A DNA stretch of 64,000 nt from Mucor racemosus (lineage: Eukaryota; Mucoromycota; Mucoromycetes; Mucorales; Mucoraceae): positions 625,001-689,000 of the forward strand of contig JAPEHQ010000019.1 of NCBI GenBank assembly GCA_027405735.1, written 5' to 3'. The notes beneath the pieces are model-generated. The model was not told where the DNA came from, did no database searches, and worked only from the letters and a program-made list of their open reading frames with translations. The position numbers were made by a program, and so were the translations under genes. Of the stretch, positions 11,549 to 23,501 are shown in pieces; within the stretch, counting starts at the first letter, position 1, and every line of letters begins with the position of its first letter.

Positions 11549-13394
11549 CAGTGTTTTGTAAATGATTTTGCGCACTATTTTTTTCCATTTTGCGTATGAT
11601 GAAATAATTTTTGCGCCTCGAGATATCAATTTGCGTACTGGAAGAAATATTTGCGTATCGAGTTTTTATTGATTTGTGAGTTAAAGGTTTAGTTCACCAG
11701 CTAGACATCTGTCGAAGAAAGACATGGAGTGCCTGATATAACCCTGACAGTCTTTGATTGTAACTAGTTTTGCTGCCTCTGTGATCCTTTCACTGAGATT
11801 ATCTTTGACTGTCAAGCAATCTCGTCTGACACCAGCTTTCACCTTAGCCCAGAATTCCTCGATAGGATTGAGGAACGGGGAATATGGGGGTAGGTATGCT
11901 GCTTTGTATCCTCTTTCTTGGATGTAATTTCGAATTTCATCCGTCTTGTGTATGGTTGCGTTGTTCATCACGATGTATCTGCTGGTCATGCCATTCTGAT
12001 CCAGGGATGTCAAGACGCCATCGAGGAACTCTAGAAAGTGAATAGCTCTAGTGCCTACCCTTCCATTAACCTCCTCAATTGCTTCAACTGCTTCCTCTGC
12101 AGAATCGTCATTTCTCTTCCGTTTCTTCTTGCCCTTGGTGGACTTCTTTGTTACCGGCGTTGGTTTTCTTAACGTCAGGTCGATAACACCAAGCTCGCAT
12201 ATGGCACCGATAATGGATATTGATACACCTCTGTTTGAAGGGACAACTTGCTTAGCAGGGGTTCCCTTGATTGACCGTCCAAAGTTTCTTCGAAGGTGCA
12301 TGTTGAATCCAGCTTCGTCCACGAATACGCAATTGGTGGCATAATCCATCTCCAGATCAGCCCTCCATTCGTTTATCCTAGCAATTCTTGTCTCGATCGT
12401 TGTGGGGGCATTTCTTGCGGCAAGAAGTTTGTTCAATCTTTTCAGTGTCAAGCTGCAGTGTTTGACCAAATGTCTGTGTAGGCTAGATATGTCGATCGAC
12501 AATGCTGAGAAGTTCACATACAGGGCATCGCGAGCCTCCCAAAGCACGGCTGATGGATTGTTGTCAAAGAAATCCATCAAAAAAGCGGTGTGTTCCTCTT
12601 TCAGCTTGCGATTGTTGCCTCCAAGAGAATTCATCTTCATGCCTGGAAGTCAACCTGGATCCTCCTTGAGCCTGTATTGACGAACATAATGTTGGGCGGT
12701 TCTCACTACGATACCTGTCAAAATTCCTGCCTTGCTGAGAGACCACTGAAGATTGCCAAATCTAATAGTGCTTGGATTTGCTGTGGGGTGTATGATCTGT
12801 AGTTTCCTCTAACCTGTCTAGCCACGGCCTTGGGTTTCTTTCCACTCTGTACCTTCTTCTCTTCCCTCAGTTTCGAGACCTCTGCCTTTCGTATGCCAAC
12901 AGTATCCACCTCCATTGATTGTATCTCTCGTCTTGCTTCTTTCCAGCTTGATAAGTCCATAATCCTCCTCACTGGTGGCTCTGGTGGAGTCCTTTCTTTT
13001 GGCAGATCTGTTACTCCAGGAATATACTGCTCCCACTCCATGTTGGCGATGCCGAAAAGATCTGGAGTTTCCTCAGGGTTTATTTCCTCGTTTTGGATGA
13101 CGCCCATTTCATCATTGACGTTGAAGCAGTTCATATACTCCGGTGGCACATCTGAAGGGTAGTCGTCATCGAAGTTGGCACCAGTTCTTGAATCGAAATT
13201 GTTGACCAAATGATTTGGGATGGCCATGTTAAAAAGGTACGCAAAATATTATTCAAGTACGCAAATATTATTCCATCATACGCAAAAAATATGGGGGTAC
13301 GCAAACCTTATTGCAAAACTTATTGGGTACGCAAACTAAAAAAAAAGGCGCAAAATGGAAAAAAATAGTGCGCAAAATCATTTACAAAACACTG
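11549..13394 (-). mobile_element. Tc1/mariner-IS630-like DNA transposon, complete ends
   Basis: The element is 1,846 bp. It starts CAGTGTTTTGTAAATGATTT, ends in the exact inverted complement (..AAAACACTG) and is flanked by TA on both sides (11547-11548 and 13395-13396), the classic Tc1/mariner target duplication. Inside both ends are repeated TACGCAAA/TTTGCGTA motifs: at least three near the 11.5-kb end and six near the 13.3-kb end. These are probable transposase-binding subterminal repeats. It carries one transposase gene on the minus strand, which is broken. Confidence 0.92.
11681..13227 (-). pseudogene. Tc1/IS630-type (DDE_3) transposase, disrupted
   Basis: Reading on the minus strand, an N-terminal frame (13227-12718, starts MAIPNHLVNNFDS) leads into a helix-turn-helix region (RSYTPQQIQALLDLAIFSG). 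The frame then slips by one base near 12730. It continues with ILTGIVVRTAQHYVRQY, meets an in-frame TGA at 12650-12652 and resumes through the catalytic domain to 11681. The catalytic motifs are VFVDEAGFN (first Asp), IVMNNATIHK where the family usually has DN (second Asp replaced by Asn), and PYSPFLNPIEEFW (Glu). A KKKRKR basic patch lies between them. With a frameshift, a stop and an Asp-to-Asn change this copy should be inactive. I saw no intron that would repair the frame. Confidence 0.85.
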
Positions 13395-13462
13395 TATTAT
13401 GATTTATTAAAACTGGTATATTCATATGATTGTAATAAACTTGGATGATAGACAGGGTAAAT

Positions 13463-14059
13463 TTAGAAGATGATCTTTTGCTTCTTGGGAGGTTCAGTTC
13501 CATTGCTTGCTGGATCGTATAGAGGCACAGGCAGAATCAATGGGTCAGCAGCAGTGTCAGGGGGGAAGAAGGTACCTCGGAGCCAATCCTTGTAGTCAAT
13601 CGCCTTGCTCTTTCCCTTGCGATTAAAGTGCGAGTCGTAGGATCTGTCGTCAGTCTGATTCAATTGTTGGGAAAGCTTGATTGCAGATGTGCGGATCAGC
13701 TCCAGAGTTGCAAACCACGAATCAGCGTCTTCGGCGAAAAGCTTGGGGCAGGAAGGCAATGAGAGGCTAGTTTCCTTCCAGAGACAGTATAGACCACGAT
13801 CGCATAAGGAGAGGACTTTGACATCGCATTGGTTCTGGCAGACTTGGAGCATGAGGGCCATATCTGTTCTTGGATCGAAGCTAGCAGCATGTCGCACAAT
13901 ATGATCAAGGACGCCTTTGCTTTCGATAGCCAGTTTCAGATGGTCGTTGTTGGTCTTCTGGTTTTGTAGATATCGGGCTGCCTCCACGTCCAGCACATCA
14001 ACCTTCTGTGTATTTATTATAGCAATGTGTAATGAGTCAAACATTTCAGTTTCATTCAT
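13463..14059 (-). CDS. hypothetical protein, 198 residues
   Basis: A single-exon frame starts MNETEMFDSLHIAI and ends PPKKQKIIF. A TATA-like TTTATATAAGG sits about 20-30 bases upstream of the ATG. The protein is soluble, mostly helical in composition, with KKQK at the C-terminus as a possible nuclear signal. I do not recognise a domain. It lies between an intact-ended Tc1-like element and an inverted fragment of the same element and could be passenger DNA, or a host gene that the elements landed beside. It and the next gene may belong together functionally; nothing in the sequence proves it. Confidence 0.55.
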   Translation of the reverse strand: MNETEMFDSLHIAIINTQKVDVLDVEAARYLQNQKTNNDHLKLAIESKGVLDHIVRHAASFDPRTDMALMLQVCQNQCDVKVLSLCDRGLYCLWKETSLSLPSCPKLFAEDADSWFATLELIRTSAIKLSQQLNQTDDRSYDSHFNRKGKSKAIDYKDWLRGTFFPPDTAADPLILPVPLYDPASNGTEPPKKQKIIF

Positions 14060-14286
14060 GCAAAACCTTGACTCATTCCTTATATAAATACTACAAGGAA
14101 ATCATTACATGATCCCTTGTAGATTTATCTGTCTTGTTACACTCCCTTTACTTATATTTATTCATTAATAAATATCTAATTTACAAATAAGAACACCAAC
14201 CTTCATCAATCCAGTGATCACAAATTTATAATAGAAGAATAATATCTATAAGCATATTATCCATCTTTGTTGTTGAGTTCTTTGTA

Positions 14287-14804
14287 TCATCCTGCTAAAG
14301 CTTCGCCATGTCGCTTGATCGTTGTGCCCACCGAAACACCATCGAACAAAAGATTATCAGCTTCCATCTAGTTTTGAATGTTAGAGTATATGAAGCGACA
14401 TAATGCTATTTTATCACCCTTACCTTGGGCGTCTCCGCTTTGCGTTTCATGCGCGTGATATTCGATACTTTTTTTTGCATTGACGATGAGACGGCCAAAA
14501 GACGACTTGATGCAGCAGCGTCCAAATCAGCATGGAAGAGATTTGTATTCAGTTGGTTTCTGGCTTTGTTGCGCATTTCCCAATAGGCCAAAGCTTCATC
14601 AGTGTTGAGTACCTCGTAGTTATACTGCTTCACATTTTCGCACCATTTCTTGACAGCCTCAGGGCACGATTCCTTGGTGGGGAGCGAATCAATGGTTGTT
14701 TCAAATTGGTAGGTTGCAAGATCTCTGCTTAGATCTAAACACGTAGACTCCAGAAACCTTACTGCATCAAAGCTTTGATAATGAGATAATATATACGACT
14801 CCAT
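14287..14804 (-). CDS. hypothetical protein, 153 residues, two exons
   Basis: Exon 1 is 14424-14804 and exon 2 is 14287-14367, joined across a 56-bp intron (GTAAGG..CTAG) in phase 0. The product starts MESYILSHYQSFDAVRF, has a helical acidic middle, a basic stretch NITRMKRKAETPK just before the intron, and ends TTIKRHGEALAG. There are no membrane segments or signal peptide, and no family is recognised. It sits 228 bp upstream of the 198-residue gene, same strand, in the interval bracketed by Tc1-like sequences. Confidence 0.5.
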
Positions 14805-14899
14805 AGTATGATACTAAAGAGTATTGCAATGATAAAATGTGAAAAATGCTTTTGTACGTGGAACTCAAAAATTCGGGTATATAAGTAAATATTCTCAAT

Positions 14900-15469
14900 G
14901 CTTGGGTCATCATTTCATTCGGGAAGGCAAAAAAGCTTCTTGATAAGAACATTTCCCGTGTTTTGGCTTACAACGCTCTTCTGCAACCATGGAAACGTAT
15001 GCTTTTGTTACAGTTGCGTGCGGAGGGACATCTTCTAGTGCGCCAGTGGTATGTGTCTAATTTGAAGGGAATCATGGTTTGATCTGCTCGAATGGTTTCG
15101 CCCATCAAGTCTTTCAGCCTTGTCTGCCTTCTGGATAAACAAATGTAATTTGGGGATGTCAGGTTTACATTGAATGGTGCTACGGACGTTGCAAGTACTT
15201 CAAGGACCTTCAATGGAGGACTGAACCGATTGATATCTCGACTTCGAGTATGGTGTCAACTATTATCAACTGTGCCGCTCTTTGATCACTCATTTGTAAC
15301 ATTGTGGTTGGCTCCTCCGCTTTCAATCAAGGCCACGACCATTAAAGTATTCTGCAAGTCGCTTCATTGGAATAATTTTACTCTTGTAATTGGAATTACA
15401 GTATTGTACCCATGTATTTTACTAGCAGTTCTATCTCGCTACGCTTGATACGAACTGCAAATCAGAGGA
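14900..15469. other. unassigned stretch with short coding-like fragments
   Basis: On the plus strand a frame reads DKNISRVLAYNALLQPWKR then QLRAEGHLLVRQWYVSNLKG, and stops. Further short fragments follow in the same region. They look like decayed coding sequence, possibly from a mobile element, but I cannot name the source. The stretch ends exactly where the Tc1-like fragment begins. Confidence 0.3.
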
Positions 15470-16278
15470 ATCTGGAGATGGATTATGCCACCAATTGCGT
15501 ATTCGTGGACGAAGCTGGATTCAACATGCACCTTCGAAGAAACTTTGGACGGTCAATCAAGGGAACCCCTGCTAAGCAAGTTGTCCCTTCAAACAGAGGT
15601 GTATCAATATCCATTATCGGTGCCATATGCGAGCTTGGTGTTATCGACCTGACGTTAAGAAAACCAACGCCGGTAACAAAGAAGTCCACCAAGGGCAAGA
15701 AGAAACGGAAGAGAAATGACGATTCTGCAGAGGAAGCAGTTGAAGCAATTGAGGAGGTTAATGGAAGGGTAGGCACTAGAGCTATTCACTTTCTAGAGTT
15801 CCTCGATGGCGTCTTGACATCCCTGGATCAGAATGGCATGACCAGCAGATACATCGTGATGAACAACGCAACCATACACAAGACGGATGAAATTCGAAAT
15901 TACATCCAAGAAAGAGGATACAAAGCAGCATACCTACCCCCATATTCCCCGTTCCTCAATCCTATCGAGGAATTCTGGGCTAAGGTGAAAGCTGGTGTCA
16001 GACGAGATTGCTTGACAGTCAAAGATAATCTCAGTGAAAGGATCACAGAGGCAGCAAAACTAGTTACAATCAAAGACTGTCAGGGTTATATCAGGCACTC
16101 CATGTCTTTCTTCGACAGATGTCTAGCTGGTGAACTAAACCTTTAACTCACAAATCAATAAAAACTCGATACGCAAATATTTCTTCCAGTACGCAAATTG
16201 ATATCTCGAGGCGCAAAAATTATTTCATCATACGCAAAATGGAAAAAAATAGTGCGCAAAATCATTTACAAAACACTG
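15470..16278 (+). mobile_element. truncated Tc1/mariner-like element, inverted copy
   Basis: About 808 bp that match 11549-12356 in reverse complement with no difference I could see, including the end CAAAACACTG followed by TA at 16279-16280. The other end is missing: homology stops inside the transposase at ..AATCTGGAGATGG. The near-identity of the arms implies a recent duplication, rearrangement or aborted transposition. Confidence 0.9.
15471..16146 (+). pseudogene. transposase C-terminal fragment
   Basis: The frame encodes the catalytic part from LEMDYATNCVFVDEAGFN to the stop after GELNL, with the same Asn at the second catalytic position (VMNNATIHK) as the copy at 11.7-12.4 kb. It lacks the whole DNA-binding half. 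An upstream ATG at 15412 is in frame but lies in unrelated flanking DNA, so it is not a real start. Confidence 0.85.
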
Positions 16279-18622
16279 TATATGCCAAAAGAATTCTTTT
16301 TTCTGTATAGAAATTTTGTAGCAAATGTCTCTTGCATATAACAAAGGTCTAAAAAGATACAGGGAAGTTGTTCTATACTTACTTTTTGTACACTTTATTT
16401 GTAAAAGTATCCGGATTTTCAAAAATTAAAATATGAGCAAAAATAAAGTAAAAAAAGATATAGAAGAAATCAACAACAAAGGAGAATGAATATAGAGAAA
16501 TATAGGAAATAAAAGGGTAGTATGTTGTATTAAATTGTAAAGTAAGCAAAATAATTTACCTTTCCCCGAAGGAAAAGTGTATTTGAGGTTTGACGGCTTT
16601 GACCGCCATGGATGAAAGTTGGTAGTAGCCTTCTGTCTTGATTTGCCAAGAAGAGGGGAGGGAAGGGAGGGTTAGACTATGCATCAGAACGGGAAACAAA
16701 CTCTTTAGCATAGCCTTTTCTTTGGTTTAGATTTATACATCTATATAAATTGTGAATAAAGAAATGAAATTATATATATTTGGGATAGTAATCACCTTTA
16801 TAGGCTATGACTAAAGTTGGGAGTAGCCGTACCTGACATTCTGGGCAAAGAATCAGCATGAGCAGCATCAAGAGGTTCTTGAATAGTTAAGGGCTTGTAG
16901 GATAAAATATATTTGCTTTATATATGTAAATGTGTATAAGAGAAATGATGATGAGAAAATAGTTGATTATAGTTAAAAAAGAGGATGTATTTATACTAAA
17001 TACTCTTGCTGATCTTACCAAAAAACTGCCTCTGTATCTAACCTGATTTTATTGCGGTTTTCTCATGAACGTAGAGTATAAAGGGGGATAATATGGGTAT
17101 ATACTCATAAAATCTGATTTAAATATATCTTTTCTTAAGGATCTCGGTTGTATATTGTAATATATTTATAAATCCTTTGATACTTTTTGTGAGGAGTAGT
17201 ACAACAAACACAATTTCTTTTTTTGGATGGATAATATATTATCAAAATGTCTGGTTAACCCGAGAGCTTACGATCTTATTCAACAAGATGTAGGACACCA
17301 ATCACGGAATGATCTGTAACTTTAATACACGATCAAGTTGATATTCATTCATTTAAAGTTTTAAAAATCGTGGATATCATTTGCCCAGAACTTTTCAGTT
17401 TGTTGTATTTCGTGACAAATCAGTTCTAAGCAAATTTTTTTGTGTATCAGTTTAACAGAAAATACTTTATTATTGTATACATTGATTTATTATAACATCC
17501 AATTACAAGAAATTGGTGTTTTGGGAAACATCTATGCATATTCTTGATTCACTCCTATTTTTATCAGATTCTGTTTTTCTATATAATCATGAAATTAGCC
17601 CTTTTGAAACCAGTCTAGATGTTCAAGAACGTGTGATATACAGTCAAGGAACCTATGGAAAGAGAAATGCCTGGGATTTCTGTATATTTACATGGATTTG
17701 TTGTAAACAAAATGTTCAAAAAAAAAAAAAGCTGGGTGGTTTATGAACCTAATTATTATGGAATTATTATAATCAAATAATTAATAATATTTACTTATAT
17801 TATAATTTAGTATTTTCTATAATCTATTTTACATGATGACATTTTTCGTTTTCTTGAACGTGGATAAAAATCTGTAAAAGCACAAAAATCAATGTCTTTA
17901 AAAGGCAGGAGGAAATGTACGATGATTGGCTTTTTTCCACCAATCAATATGATCATATTGATTTCCCGCTGTCCAATCTTTGGATTTTTTGCCATTTTCC
18001 GAAAAAACGAAAAAAAGAAAAATGCTCTGATCCTTTGAAGAACTGATTTCGTGGTTTATCGGACATTTAAATATTTACAAAAAAAATTGGCCAATTTTAT
18101 ATCAATTTGACATCAAAATTCAGTTTTTTTATAATAACTTCAAATATGAATAGTAAGTCTAGCATAACATAATAACTAGACCTGTAGAGAAATTGATTCT
18201 GTATCTAATGGTATAAAATTTATTAAAAACTTTCTGGTAAAAAAATTCAGTAAATTCAAAAAACAAAAATGCAGTTTTTTGGCTTTATCTTGAATTTTTA
18301 AATATAATGTTGCAAATTTTCCAATTTAATATAATAGCATATAATTTTACCTACATTTTGAGCTATTGTTTGCACTTTTACGACAATTTTTCATCGAGTA
18401 ACACGAATATTTTCATTTTTTAAAAAAATCCTCGACTGATCACAAGGGTTTTGAAAAGGGTCAAAAAATTGTCTGAATTTGAATAATTAAGCATGAAAGG
18501 TATGAAATTTTAGATTTTCCTCGACATATTTCCAATGAATGCATCTTGAACAAATCTTATTGTTTATTTATTATGGTTTCAACACAATCATATTTAAGTT
18601 TATTATGATATACATACATGCG
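16279..18622. other. intergenic region with unresolved coding-like bits
   Basis: Two short related patches on the minus strand (about 16560-16700 and 16800-16910) share a phrase near AAAGTTGG(T/G)AGTAGCC on the plus strand. They read as protein-like fragments, for example KPLTIQEPLDAAHADS. A TATA-like TATAAATACAT lies near 16990. They could be exons of one small gene, but I could not join them in a single frame. The remainder is AT-rich with nothing seen. Confidence 0.3.
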
Positions 18623-19828
18623 TTACTCCAGGGCAGCATATTTTTTGTTGATTGCATCAAAATTGTAATCTAAATCATTGGCAATTGCAGTCTGAAAAGC
18701 AGCAATCATGGGGGTAACTATAGTATATAGATAAGAAATTAAAGAAAGGAGGCTATGATATAATTGTTACACACGTACCTGATACACAATTATTCATAAG
18801 GGCCCACTTGTCTGTGCCTGGTAAGCCATCATTATCCTTATTGATAGCAGTAAAATCAGGAGAAAATTTAAAGCTATTATTTCCTTTACCCTCCACCTTT
18901 TTAAAGCATGAGCCATATACAGCTCTATGAAAATCAGTGATATGAATGGGACAACGATAATCCTTCATTGGGATATTGACATTAAACATGGCATGTTCTG
19001 GCCAAGGCGTGTCTTCTAAAGAAGAATTATATAAATGTTGAATAATATCACTTGCAGTTTCGCAACAGTTTTTTATGCATTCAGGTTTTTGATTGCAAAA
19101 GCAAAATGAGATTGATATTGCCTTTTTCTTGTTCAAGACAGCTTCCCTGTTATCTATACATTAGTGTTTGCCTAGTTTAACTGCTATATATATATATATA
19201 AAGACACTTACATGGCTGCACCTACTGTTCCTGATGCAAGTGTAAATATTCTAAAAATGCAATGCTGTTAATAAACAAATAAAAGAATCCTTCTACAAGT
19301 ACTGTACGTTGAAATGTTTCTGCCAAAATTAGGTCCACCAACGACTAAATCAAACTCTTCATCTACAAATAAATGATTCAAAGCAATATTGACACATGTT
19401 GCCGGTGTTCCGCTCAACTATTCATGGTGAGTTAAAAAGTAAATTAATCCTGAAATGCTGTTTTTTACCAAATAAAAATCATTGTCGTTTTGCTTATCTT
19501 TTGTAATTTGCTTTGTCACTCTATTAAAATAACGTAACTGAATTTCTTCTTTGATCATGAACGATTTTGCAATCCAAGACCTTTGACTATCCGGTAAACA
19601 GACCCTATATGCAGTATGTTATTGAGATATTTTACCATGCAATTTGGATATTGCTGCTTACTTTACTTCCCAACCAAGGCTTTCCAAGTGTTCGATAAAT
19701 GGTAAAATGAAAGGAGACTCATCCAAGCTTGGTGGTCCTGTAACAATATCATATCAATATCCCAAGCATTTATAATTTGTATATATATATATAGCAATAC
19801 CATCATCATTTGATATTAAAACCTTCAT
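18623..19828 (-). CDS. SurE-like 5'/3'-nucleotidase (acid phosphatase)
   Basis: Seven exons: 19801-19828, 19662-19737, 19469-19604, 19308-19417, 19212-19250, 18779-19146 and 18623-18717. Phases agree throughout and give 283 residues. The N-terminus MKVLISNDDG followed by PPS is the metal-binding start of the SurE family. LLSGTPATCVNIAL and VGGPNFGRN are the other two conserved stretches (usual bacterial form SGxNxGxN). SurE proteins are divalent-metal phosphatases acting on nucleoside monophosphates; fungal members occur alone or fused to a tubulin-tyrosine-ligase-like domain, and here the reading frame ends after SurE. No signal peptide, so probably cytosolic. The first exon encodes only nine full codons. 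Confidence 0.85.
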
Positions 19829-20090
19829 CTTTATGGTAAAAAAAAAAACTTTTTTTTTAAAAAAGGAGATAAACTTGTCAAAATAGATAAGATCTCTCTT
19901 CAATTGTTATAAAGATGGAACAGATTTCGGAATAACATTTTATTTATATTGGGTAAGACGACAAAAAAAAAATCAGTAGTAGTAAAAAGATGAAAAATAA
20001 AATAAAATTCTAAATCGAAATTAAGTTATAAAAAAAATGGAATAGATAGCAATAGATTTAAAAGAGATAGAAAATGGGAATAATTCAGTA

Positions 20091-21212
<1,122 letters not shown>

Positions 21213-21525
21213 ACTTTTATATTATTACTTTCTTAGATGAGAAAAAGAAGAGAGAAAGAAAGAGAAAATACATGCACACAAACACAGCAATTTTGGGTTT
21301 CAAATAGGATTGGGACATCAAAGAGAGAGAGAGAGACAGAGAATGTCTAGGAAACCATACAACACACCCTGTGACTGGAATGCATTAGATGTAGTAGAAT
21401 AGAATGTACTGTAACACTGATGAAAAAGACGGTATATATGCACACATTATGTTTGTGGGAAGATGAGAAGAGGAAAGAGGGGGGGGGGGAATATGATTTA
21501 TTCTTTATAAAAGTATATATATATA
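21213..21525. other. short intergenic region between YPT6 and MAPKK
   Basis: Purine-rich (GA repeats near 21236-21265 and 21320-21340) and a G-run at 21480-21489. It holds the YPT6 leader and the 3' end of the kinase gene. Confidence 0.5.
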
Positions 21526-23145
21526 TTATTTTTTATTAGCAAAGGCATCAGAAGCCCATTGTGCCATATCAACATCAACATCTTTGTATTTCATAATAAA
21601 GGGGTGTTCTAATAAATCAGCATATGTTGGTCTCTTCATGGGATCCTTTTGAAGACAAGAATTAACGAAATCTTGCGCTTCTTCTGAGAAGATATCAGCT
21701 GGTAAAGAAGGTGGTTCATCATCAATAATTGCTTTTAATTGTGCAAACATATTATCATATTTATAAGGATAACGTCCAATTGCAATTTCTACAAGTGAGA
21801 TACCAAGAGACCAAACATCAGATGAAACTGAATATGTATTTGCTGCTCTAATACGTTCAGGCTAAGGGTTGAATGTAATAGTTAATATTCATGTATCTAA
21901 TAGAAACTCGAATGTCTAATTACTACTTACTGCCATGTAACTTTGACAACCAATGTTGGTTTTTGCTAATGATTTCTCAAGTTGACCTGATACACCGAAA
22001 TCACATAATTTCACTTGTCCCTTTAAATTAGCAAGTACATTTGTAGGTTTAACATCTATTATCATGGTTAATACATAAACAATCATCTGCAATATAGTTT
22101 CTAACCTCTATGAATAATGGAAAGTTCGTCTTTTAAGAATTTTAAACCTTCAACCATCTAAATAAAACATGTTGGTATATCTTGGTAAAAAAAATCATAC
22201 ATAAAAGCATAACCTTACCGAAATGGTAATCTTTGCCAAGACATCTTCAGGTACACCTCCATCATTTATTTTATCAAGAGAACCAGCATCCATATACTCC
22301 ATACAATAATACACACAAGATTCAATGAAAAATGCACCATAAAATTCAACAATATATTCACCAGAACTCTTGTGTAAAATGTCTAATTCCATCAAGATTT
22401 GATGTAATTTTGTTTCATCCAATTCTAAACGAATTTCCTAAAAGATGTGGCGTAAAACAATACATTATTAATACATAATAGTAATAAAAAAAACTACACA
22501 TCAAAACAAACCTTCATTGCCATTGTCACATTGGTAACTCGATGTTTAACTTTTTGCACAGTACCATATTGCCCTTTTCCAAGTTCTTCTTGTAGTATAA
22601 GATCATCCATTTTGATTGTAAAACTATTGCCATTACTAAAATCAACACCATCGGCGTGAATGATGGCTTTACCAGAGAAATTTAATTTACCAGAAGGGTC
22701 ACTAAATGTAATGAAAAAAAAAAAAAAAAAAAAATGATTAGAAAAAAAAAACTATCAAATGCACAAAGATATTTACTAACACGTATTTAGAAAAATTAGC
22801 AAATGGTGTTTGTTCTGGTTTAGGTGATAAACCTAATTGAGATAGATTTAATCCTGGTCTTCCCATTCTTCCTCCACCTCCAGGTCTATTGCGCATTCCA
22901 CCAACACCTGGAGATGGGGTTTGGCCAGGTAAAGGACTTCTAATAGGACTATTTCCTCCATTAATGCCACCAGCTGATAAAGGAGGTAAAGCACCAGGTC
23001 TACCACTCATTGGAGGTAAAACTGAACGACCTCCTGGTGGCATTCTAGGTGGCATGTGTCGTGGTGGCATTACTCTTGTACTGGCTTGGTTTTCTTCATT
23101 GTCTTTATTTAATGACAAGTTTGAAAATGATTTATCGAGACTCAT
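21526..23145 (-). CDS. PBS2: MAP kinase kinase of the Pbs2/Wis1 type
   Basis: Six exons: 22781-23145, 22512-22701, 22219-22437, 22106-22157, 21931-22055 and 21526-21861. They encode 428 residues in consistent phase. The N-terminal 120 residues are Pro/Gly/Met-rich and disordered. A segment [20 protein letters not shown] typical of Pbs2/Wis1 precedes the kinase domain. Kinase motifs: [16 protein letters not shown] (Lys), [25 protein letters not shown]. The activation loop SLAKT carries the two expected phosphorylation sites (S-x-A-K-T). In fungi this kinase activates the Hog1/Sty1 MAP kinase in osmotic and general stress. At 428 residues it is shorter than the yeast protein, mostly at the N-terminus. 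Alternative: another MAPKK class; the pre-kinase motif argues for Pbs2/Wis1. Confidence 0.88.
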
Positions 23146-23501
23146 TTTATTTATATATATATATATATGTATATATATATTTATATTTATTTATATTTAT
23201 ATTTATATAAAAAAAAAGAAAGGAAGAGAAAAAGAAAAAGAAATATATACAACTGTACGGTATATAAAAAAAAAGCAAGCAGGTTACCTACATCCCGCAA
23301 ATAACGACCAGTTTGTGTGGCATCTCAATTATTTATATATTTGTAAAGTGACGTATGGAAATCTTTACATTGCCCAATAACATTGTAATGAAGAATGCTG
23401 TAAATTTTCATGTTACAATCGAAAAAAGCTTAAATACAACTAAACTATAACGAGACAGCGTAAGACTGACGTTATTTCCCCCCCCTTTTTTTTAATTCTC
23501 T
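23146..23501. other. intergenic region upstream of the MAPKK gene
   Basis: TA-rich microsatellite at about 23150-23205 and a C/T-run at 23478-23490. It is the promoter area of the kinase and the 3' flank of the coiled-coil gene. No gene is seen. Confidence 0.5.

Noticed and set aside
12560..12760. An intron that would repair the Tc1-like transposase frame
   Set aside because: The frame slip at 12730 occurs within a conserved helix with no room for donor and acceptor, and a stop at 12650 would remain.
15483..15776. 97-codon frame seen both here and at 12051-12344
   Set aside because: Exact duplicates only because they are antisense to the two identical transposase copies.
22889..23380. Plus-strand Gly/Pro-rich frame
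   Set aside because: Antisense of the Pro/Gly-rich N-terminus of the MAPKK gene followed by a TA microsatellite.
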